Shown here: piece by piece, positions 57,843-64,000 of the stretch
How positions within the stretch are numbered: the first letter of the stretch is position 1
Layout: every line of letters begins with the position of its first letter
Assembly: GCA_025200525.1 (NCBI GenBank)
Contig: CM045770.1
Location: 129,422,200-129,486,199, forward strand
Direction of reading: 5' to 3'
Origin: Camellia lanceoleosa
Lineage: Eukaryota > Streptophyta > Magnoliopsida > Ericales > Theaceae
Length of the DNA stretch: 64,000 nucleotides
Made by a program: the position numbers and the translations under genes
The notes under the pieces: model-generated
Told to the model about the DNA's origin: nothing
Databases searched by the model: none
The model's input: the letters and a program-made list of their open reading frames with translations, nothing else

Positions 57843-59061
57843 CTATGCCTCTTCATTGAGCCAATCCAAGCACTCATCAGACAAAGTGCAACTGAAAATG
57901 GGAGCGGGGGCCTGGAGTTCTCTAGTCCTCCATGCTGTGGCATACCGGGCAAGCTGTGCGCCTCGGATCGGAAATGTAGCCAGGTACTCTATCCCCTCTG
58001 ATGGACAAGTCTGATCATGACCAAACTGGCGCTGGAACCGGAATAAGAAGTAGAACACACAGTGAGTCAAGCCAATTAATTGAATCCCGGGTTGACGGGT
58101 CATGTTGTAACTCATTGCTGGTAGATTGATCCAAGGGCAGCACCAAGCGATACGGTCTACGGACAAGCTGCACATCTAGTCAAACCACCAACCCTCATCA
58201 AGGGCATCGACTAGGCATTGCCTGAAAAAGTAGCTACGGGCTGAGTATGTTGGGCAAGACTCCACAATCTGTAGCTTGTCCATTAACCACACCTGGGGAG
58301 GGATGAAAAATGAGAGAATAAAGAATAGAGAGATATACGATGAGAGAAAAGTAAGAAAAAGGGTTTTGTGAGAAAAACCGAGCCTGAGGGCCGAGTGATG
58401 TGAGCAATACATATGTAAGACTGGGTGGGAAACATTACCTACAACAGTAGTGGGCTCCCTGTAAGCCTAGCTGTCTCCTGGCGATGGAAAGCATCCAAAC
58501 CCATTAATGTCTTATCCAATGTCATAGCAATACAGCTCTTGCCCTCCTTCAAGCCGTGGGCGACCTCGATCAATCGGACACTGAATCCACCGAAGCCTGG
58601 GGCAAGCAAGATATGAGATAGCAAGCATAGGCAAAGCGCCGATAGCCCTGCCAATGGTGGTCGCTGCGGTCACCCGCATCAGAAAACTGGCAAACCAAGC
58701 TTGGGAAGTCCAGCTCCCCGTCATGAATCAATGATCGAGCATCATGCAAAGTGAGGCTGCACATTTGTCCTAGGGCTTGGATGTGGACAAATCGGAATTG
58801 AGGCAAGATTTCCTCGTTACGCTCGGACTCCATCAAAGCTTGGAAATCCTCGAAGGTAGGAAACATCTCTTGCCCGCTGAAGCTAAAGACGTGTGTTACC
58901 GGATTCCAAAACCTTGCTACGGCATGAAGGAAAGGAAGATGCAGCGGAGTACGGCCCAGCGTGAATAGTGCATTCAAGCTGAAGCCTCGGAAGTTCAACT
59001 TTTCCGAGCCATCTAGAGAAGCGATCCAATTTGTGAAGTTTTGGGCAATGAGTGCTTCCAT
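57843..59061 (-). pseudogene. Antisense plant-mobile-domain-like gene 1 of element B
   Basis: Two exons on the minus strand: 59061-58439 and 58292-57843, with GTAATG donor and CCCCAG acceptor. The ATG at 59061 (MEALIAQNFTNW) is chosen; the same frame is open further to 59352 but there it crosses a GGCCGGCA repeat. About 357 codons. Exon 1 has LHLPFLHAVARFWNPVTHVF, EMFPTFEDFQALMESERN and RSLIHDGELDFPSLV, the aminotransferase-like plant mobile domain layout as far as I can judge. Exon 2 has MDKLQIVESCPTYSARSYF and TCPSEGIEYLATFPI. Breaks: frameshift near 58620, TAG as last codon of exon 1, TAG at 58176. The product's role is unknown. Element A keeps a scrap of it (5210-5410). Confidence 0.65.
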
Positions 59062-59164
59062 TTGGTGCAAATTTGAGCTGAAATGAAGAGAATCCCGAAG
59101 CTGGAACTCATATAGAAAATAAGGTAGTGAGTGGAGGACAAATGTCATCATTTCGGAGAATTTA

Positions 59165-59250
59165 CCATAGATGGCCGGCAGTGGCTCATCAGTGGCCAGC
59201 AGTGGCACACTGATGGCCGGCAAGCCTCCATTGGTGGCCGGCAGTACTCC
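59165..59250. repeat. TGGCCGGCAGTGG repeat cluster
   Basis: Four to five copies of GATGGCCGGCAGTGGC-like units, about 21-27 bases apart. Related clusters are at 41135-41190, 47020-47110 and 63180-63265. Confidence 0.65.
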
Positions 59251-59352
59251 CCTCTTGCTCATTGGCTCATCAGTGACCCAGTTGTCTGTTGTAGTGGAGT
59301 CTTGTTCTTTATGTCTTTCAAGGTCTTGTTTTGTCCTGTTGGACTTTGTCAT

Positions 59353-59798
59353 GTCTTGTTTAAGACGTATTGTTTTCTTTTCCTGTGTCAGGCTGTAATT
59401 ATCTTCCTTTCATTCATCGAGTTGTTGCAATTTGCTTATCGAGTTGTAAATTTGCTAGGCTTTGTTTTGTTTATCGAGTTGTTTTGTTAATTAGTCAGTT
59501 CACTACCTGATTAGTGCAATTTGAGCGTTTGGTTTTCAAAACAAGACTTCGATTTCATTTACATTGTTGTGTAAAGTAATGCGATGCGATGCGATGCATA
59601 GAATGTATAGACGAAACACTTTTCCAACAAAAGGGCTATTTTCATTCCGTCATAGTTTCTTTTTACAAAAGAGTTTGGTTTTAAAACAAACCCGCCTAAC
59701 GCAGTACAATGTGCAAAAACTACTAGTAAAAAGGAAAATAAAACAAAAAGAAGATCAGCATCTAAAGTAGCAAAATGTCTGGATCAGTGCCCGTGGTC
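59353..59798. other. Spacer between the two antisense genes
   Basis: T-rich on the plus strand, non-coding; contains a short GCGATGCGATGCGAT run at 59580-59598. Presumed promoter side of antisense gene 1 and terminator side of antisense gene 2. Confidence 0.4.
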
Positions 59799-62764
59799 TC
59801 AAGTGTGGGAATCCATCCTGCTCTTCTTCCTGGACGAAGGTCTAGGATCTCCACCATCAGCATCTGACTCTGACTCTGACTGCGGACTCATCGTCTTCTC
59901 GTCAGATTCATCATCATCAGAGGCAAGTCCCCGTGAACTAGCCCCTCGTCCTGCTCCCTCTGCTGCTCGAGGATGTACTGAAGGGCCCGCTCCTACTCCT
60001 GCTGGAACACTCGATGGGCCTGGCGGCAAAAAAGGAACCTGAAAGAGGGACAATCCACCAAAATGCATTAGTAATCAAAGTGTATCAGATGTAGAAAAAA
60101 AAAATGATGTACTACGATATATTGAATGATTTGCAATGAATGTATACTGTGAGTAGTGTATGAGAACAATGTATCAGATCAATGCAGTTTGAATGAACTT
60201 ACTGGAATGCTGTAGATATTGAGTAGGTCCATGATCGTATGCAATAGAACTCACTATCAGCCGCTATAGCAGCGAGAGAGGTTAGTGAGTGTACTGGGGA
60301 GCTCGCAAAATGACTTGAAATCATTGGTACTCTGCAAAATATCAGGTGAAATCAAATGACTGTACAAGGGATGACAGTGTAGTATATACCGGGGTCGAGC
60401 CATAACCTTCGACAAGCTCGTGACCAGCTGGAGGAGGAGCAAAGGGGACCTGGTAAATCTCTCTAGCTCGCCCCCGAAGTGTCATAGTAGCAGGTAGCAC
60501 TGGCCATCCAGAACCCTGTCTCTCCTTAGGACCTCTCCTCCTACGAGACCTGGCCGCTCCGCCTCTGCCTCTCGTAGCTGGAGCCCTCGCTCGCTCACCT
60601 CCTCGGACACCAGTCAAAGGCGGCATCAGATGTGTCTGAATGAAGGTCGTGTAGTCGCCCTCGGCACGAAAGTAATCTGTCTCCAACCCTACCATGAACT
60701 GGATCACCTGGTCGGCGGATAACATGTATGTCTCCCTCATCGCTGGTGGAGGCGCCATCCGTACAAATGGGGCAGGCAACCCCAAAGTCTGGCGCATAAA
60801 GCGCTCACTCAAAAACAGGCTCGACAGATCAGCCCCTCGAAGAGGATACGGCACTGAGACATAATCTGGGCAGCGCGATACTGATCTCGGAGTCCTGACG
60901 GAATCACCTCCCATGGTCACCATGTAATCTAAGAAAGAAAACCAACAAGATGATCAGTCGTCAAATGACTAAGGCAAGTGCATTGGGATAATTGAAATAA
61001 TCTTATTGTAGACTTACCTCACGCACCGCGACTGTGTCAAAATACTGCCGGAAGAACATGAAGCCCTCCTGGGTCCTACGACGGAGCGGACCGTCATACA
61101 CATCAGAAAATGGGACCATCACTGCAGTCTCCTCCATCGGATCTAGAGCAAGCGCTGGGAAGTATGCATATACCCAAAGCTGTTAAACAGAGGTGATCAG
61201 TACAGCGTATGAACAAGAATCCAGAAAGCAGAATGCAAAATGCAGTACAGTACATAACAGATGCAGGCCTAGAAAGGTAGACATTAGATCCTGTGCATTA
61301 GTGTACCATGAGCAGTATGCAGATCCTGTGTGTGCAGTGTATGGTGTGCAGTGTGCAGTATGTATGGTGGACAAAAAATGCAAAGCAGAAAGCATACAAT
61401 GTGACAGTGAATACGGAGAGTACAAATGTTGAACAAAGCAAAACGTACAAATGCTAAGCAGAGTAATGAAAAGGGGAACTAGGTTGCGTACCTCCCAAGC
61501 TCGCCAGTAGCCTCCAATCACTCTCCCACACATCCGAGAAGTGGAGCTCATGTATCCATAAAGAGTAGTGAGGCCGGCTGCGCCCCAGTTATAGGAGCGG
61601 ACCCGCGGAAGCACCACCAGGGCGCTCAAGAAGTACAAACCCACGGTATTCCACTTGTTCGAAAACAAGGTGGTACCAAAAAGGAACAAAAGGAAGCCCT
61701 TGGCGTACTGCTCCACTCCCTCATCGGTTTGAGGATCCTCCCCGCGGAACTGCTCCTCGAACTAGGAGTACCTAACCATACCCGCTCAAGCAAGGGGTGG
61801 ACGTGCTACAAGCAACACATCTCATGCAGCCAGCCACTCCCCCATGTCGGGATCTAGGGGAATCAGATCACCTCCCACGTCCAGACCAGTGATCATAGCA
61901 AAATCAAAAGGAGTCATGGTCATCTCCCCTGCTGTGGAAAAATGGAAGGAATTGGTGGTGTCCCACCACCTCTCCACAAGAGCCCTCAAGAGAGGGCGAC
62001 TCGCTGTAACCCGCGTCAGGCCGCAGCAAAATATACCGAAACCGGTCTCGTTGACAATCCGGCAGACCCCCGTGGGGAGCACATCGTACCAGTCGCGAGC
62101 GGTCGTAGCGCCGTAGCCTCGGAAAGAGCGAGATCCCTCCTATTGAAAATACAGTTTCAAATCAAATCAGGGGTGTATTGAAAATGCAGTTTCAAATCAA
62201 ATTAGCATGATTGAATCGGATCAAGATGTTGAAAATACTTCGGCTCCAGATTAGTGATGTATTGAAAATCTGATCGCATCAGGCGATGATGTGTCAAAGA
62301 TGCATTCGAATTCAGAATAATGGCGCATGAGATGCGGTTATGTGCAGTGTATACAGGGTAGTAATGTGTAAGATGCATTCAAAGGCAGATCAGCAATGTA
62401 TGAAATGTAGTCAGATCAAAGCGTGCGATGCAATCAGATCAAAACAGCGCAAGAGATGCAGGTATTCGAAAGTAATATTACAGAGGAATAGAGGTGGTAC
62501 CTCTACGGCAATGGCCGACAAGTGAGACATCGACTCTCTCAATAAGAGGTCGTCTGGTACATCCTCATCAAAATCAGTAAAGGTATGGATGCCTCCTGCC
62601 ACTGGAATGATATGAGTCTCCGGATGGTACACCGCAGGGTCGAAGGGACGTACATCCAATGGTAACGGCTGAGGCTCAACCTCTGGCTCAGCCGCAAACT
62701 CTGCCGCTAACTCTACTGGAGGAAGTGCGGGGAAACCCTCGTCATGAGGCACATCGTCTGCCAT
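59799..62764 (-). pseudogene. Antisense plant-mobile-domain gene 2 of element B, six exons
   Basis: Minus-strand exons 62764-62501, 62139-61492, 61179-61018, 60928-60390, 60331-60203, 60038-59799, all with GT/AG borders and, apart from one shift, phase 0; about 661 codons. Exon 2 carries the aminotransferase-like plant mobile domain: LLRALVERWWDTTNSFHF, GEMTMTPFDFAMITGLDVGG, YAKGFLLFLFGTTLF, NWGAAGLTTLYGYM, IGGYWRAWE. This family includes host MAIN/MAIL-type nuclear proteins and many transposon-borne copies. The last exon is Ser/Asp/Glu-rich and ends in a basic RKKSR patch, a possible nuclear signal. Breaks: three stops in exon 2 (61822 and two more before 61740), a likely one-base loss near 60921, and TGA-TAG-TGA at 60259-60251. 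Function in the element unknown. Confidence 0.72.
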
Positions 62765-63584
62765 TTGAGATGGATGCAAAAGAATGATGCGAAAATGGGC
62801 AAAAATGAGCAAAATGATGAAATTTAGAATAAACTCAAACCCTAAGAGAGAGAAAGTTCAAGAAAAGTTGAAAAACCCGGGAAAGTGAACTAACCTCGAG
62901 AGAAGATCGGGGGAAATGATCCTTGAATGCGGGAAATGATGAAAGAAGCCTCAGATGCAATTTCTGATCGGTTCAAATCGAAGAAAACCAAGAATCCTTT
63001 GTGATGCAAGGTTGAATAGGGTGTTAGGAAACGCGTAGAATGCGCAAATCTAGAGAGAAGGCACACCTAGGAAGAAAGAAAATTGATTTCTATGGAAGGG
63101 TTTGTGAAGAAATGGGTTGGTTTTGAGCCAATTTAAAGGCCCACGGCTTGAAAACCCCTTTTGCTTGAATCTGCCACCGATGGCCGGCAGGGGCACATCG
63201 GTGGCCGGCAGCATGTCATCGATGGCCGGCAGTGGATCCAGATGTCCGGCAGTGGCCGATAGTTATCCCTGGTGACCAGCAAGCCTTCTCCAACTTTCCT
63301 GGCCTATTTGATTTTGGAATCTGTCCCCGAGTCCTAGCAATCCTGTGGAATGCTCAAAACTTGATTCGAAATGCCTCCGTGGAAGCTCGGGAATCACGTC
63401 CTCAATATACGATGGTTTACACCCATCAATGCGTACGAGGTGTATCCTTCTGACGCATCCTAAACCCTTCGGGAGGTAAACTGGAGGTCTCCTTTTAAGA
63501 TGTCTTTATTAAGCATCTTTTTCTTCTGTTGGTGTCAATTAGCATTCGTCTATTACAATGAACACCCGTCTAGTTGACACGCAT
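62765..63584. other. Upstream region of antisense gene 2
   Basis: Non-coding. Presumed antisense promoter. A GGCCGGC cluster (63180-63265: GATGGCCGGCAGGGGCAC, GGTGGCCGGCAGCATG, GATGGCCGGCAGTGG) lies about 420 bases before its start codon, comparable to the cluster upstream of antisense gene 1. Confidence 0.45.
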
Positions 63585-64000
63585 TGTTTTCCTTATCCCT
63601 ATTATGCATTGTCATGCATTTTCTCTATTATGCATTGTCATGCATTTTCTCTATTATGCATTGTCATGCATTTCCTTATCACACTTCGTTGTGCACTTCC
63701 TTATCATGAATTGTCATAGTTTCCTGCTTTACACATTGCTTGCGTTACTGCATGCTTTACTTACATGTGTATATATTTTTCCAGGTGGTTACACATTGTG
63801 CACGTTTCGGCGTGTGCTTTACTGACATGTGTTCATACCTTTGCTTGCTTTACACATTGCTTGCATTACTGCATGCTTTACTTACATATGTTTAGGCTTC
63901 TTATAGGTGGTTACACATTGTGCACGTTTCGGCGTATGCTTTACTGATATGTGTTCATACCTTTCCTGCTGTACGCATTGCTTGCGTTACTGCATGCTTT
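63585..64000 (+). repeat. Start of the 3' UTR tandem array of element B
   Basis: Three exact 26 bp units (CTATTATGCATTGTCATGCA plus TTTTCT) at about 63598-63675, then TATCACACTTCGTTGTGC, then a unit of about 120 bases (GCTTTACACATTGCTTGC at 63727, 63849 and 63970) with CACGTTTCGGCGTGTG inside. It continues past the window. Equivalent in position to 6645-7690 of A. Confidence 0.8.

Larger units (their letters stand above)
40913..64000 (+). mobile_element. Element B: giant Tat-lineage retrotransposon with antisense genes, 3' end outside window
   Basis: More than 23 kb: 5' LTR 40913-48576 (including a 3.2 kb solo LTR), PBS, gag, protease, RT, RNase H, second RNase H, integrase, structured post-pol segment, two antisense genes and a tandem array reaching the window end. 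The second RNase H before integrase places it in the Tat/Ogre group. Pol has 14 in-frame stops and frameshifts, so it is dead. Confidence 0.9.

Noticed and set aside
60039..60068. ATG at 60068 as start of a separate minus-strand gene
   Set aside because: A good acceptor (CTCTTTCAG) precedes 60038 and the phase fits the preceding exon, so this is better read as the last exon of antisense gene 2.

Overview
This is a stretch of plant nuclear DNA, most likely from a eudicot (probably woody; I cannot name the species). It is dominated by nested transposable elements and holds one recognisable host gene. The evidence is a five-exon cinnamyl-alcohol/mannitol-dehydrogenase-type gene with GT-AG introns, plant-type Ty3/gypsy Tat-lineage elements with two RNase H domains, an L1-type LINE, Helitron and Mutator-like debris, and very AT-rich spacers.

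Layout. Positions 1-12519 hold element A, a Tat-lineage retroelement: end of 5' LTR, primer-binding site, nearly open gag, a pol region collapsed to about 0.5 kb, a long 3' UTR with tandem arrays, polypurine tract and a 4.3 kb 3' LTR. Positions 12520-14327 hold two LTR fragments, one of the same family and one Tekay/Del-like. Positions 14328-21935 are a graveyard: a Helitron helicase fragment, a fold-back repeat, an internally deleted LINE, a 1.57 kb Mutator-like element with long inverted termini and a captured exon pair, and a small hAT-like element. Positions 21936-31759 hold the dehydrogenase gene on the plus strand. Its first intron contains a 6.4 kb antisense LINE flanked by an identical 18 bp target duplication. 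Positions 31760-40912 hold AT-rich spacer, a second long-TIR element and a degenerate LTR that itself carries a solo LTR. Positions 40913-64000 hold element B, a giant Tat element: 5' LTR interrupted by a 3.2 kb solo LTR, PBS, gag-PR-RT-RNaseH-aRNaseH-IN (14 in-frame stops, 11 of them TAG), a structured post-pol segment, two antisense intron-containing genes of plant-mobile-domain type, and the start of a tandem array. The 3' LTR of B lies beyond the window.

How parts relate. A and B are the same family (same LTR termini, PBS, gag and post-pol hairpins). A is a gag-retaining, pol-deleted derivative that could only move with help from a B-like element; B is now itself dead (nonsense codons, frameshifts, and Asp to Asn at the first integrase catalytic position). 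The most noteworthy content is B's pair of antisense plant-mobile-domain genes, and a set of inverted-repeat motifs between pol and the 3' UTR whose stems differ between copies in a partly compensatory way. Only the dehydrogenase gene looks functional for the host. No tRNA, rRNA or CRISPR locus was seen.
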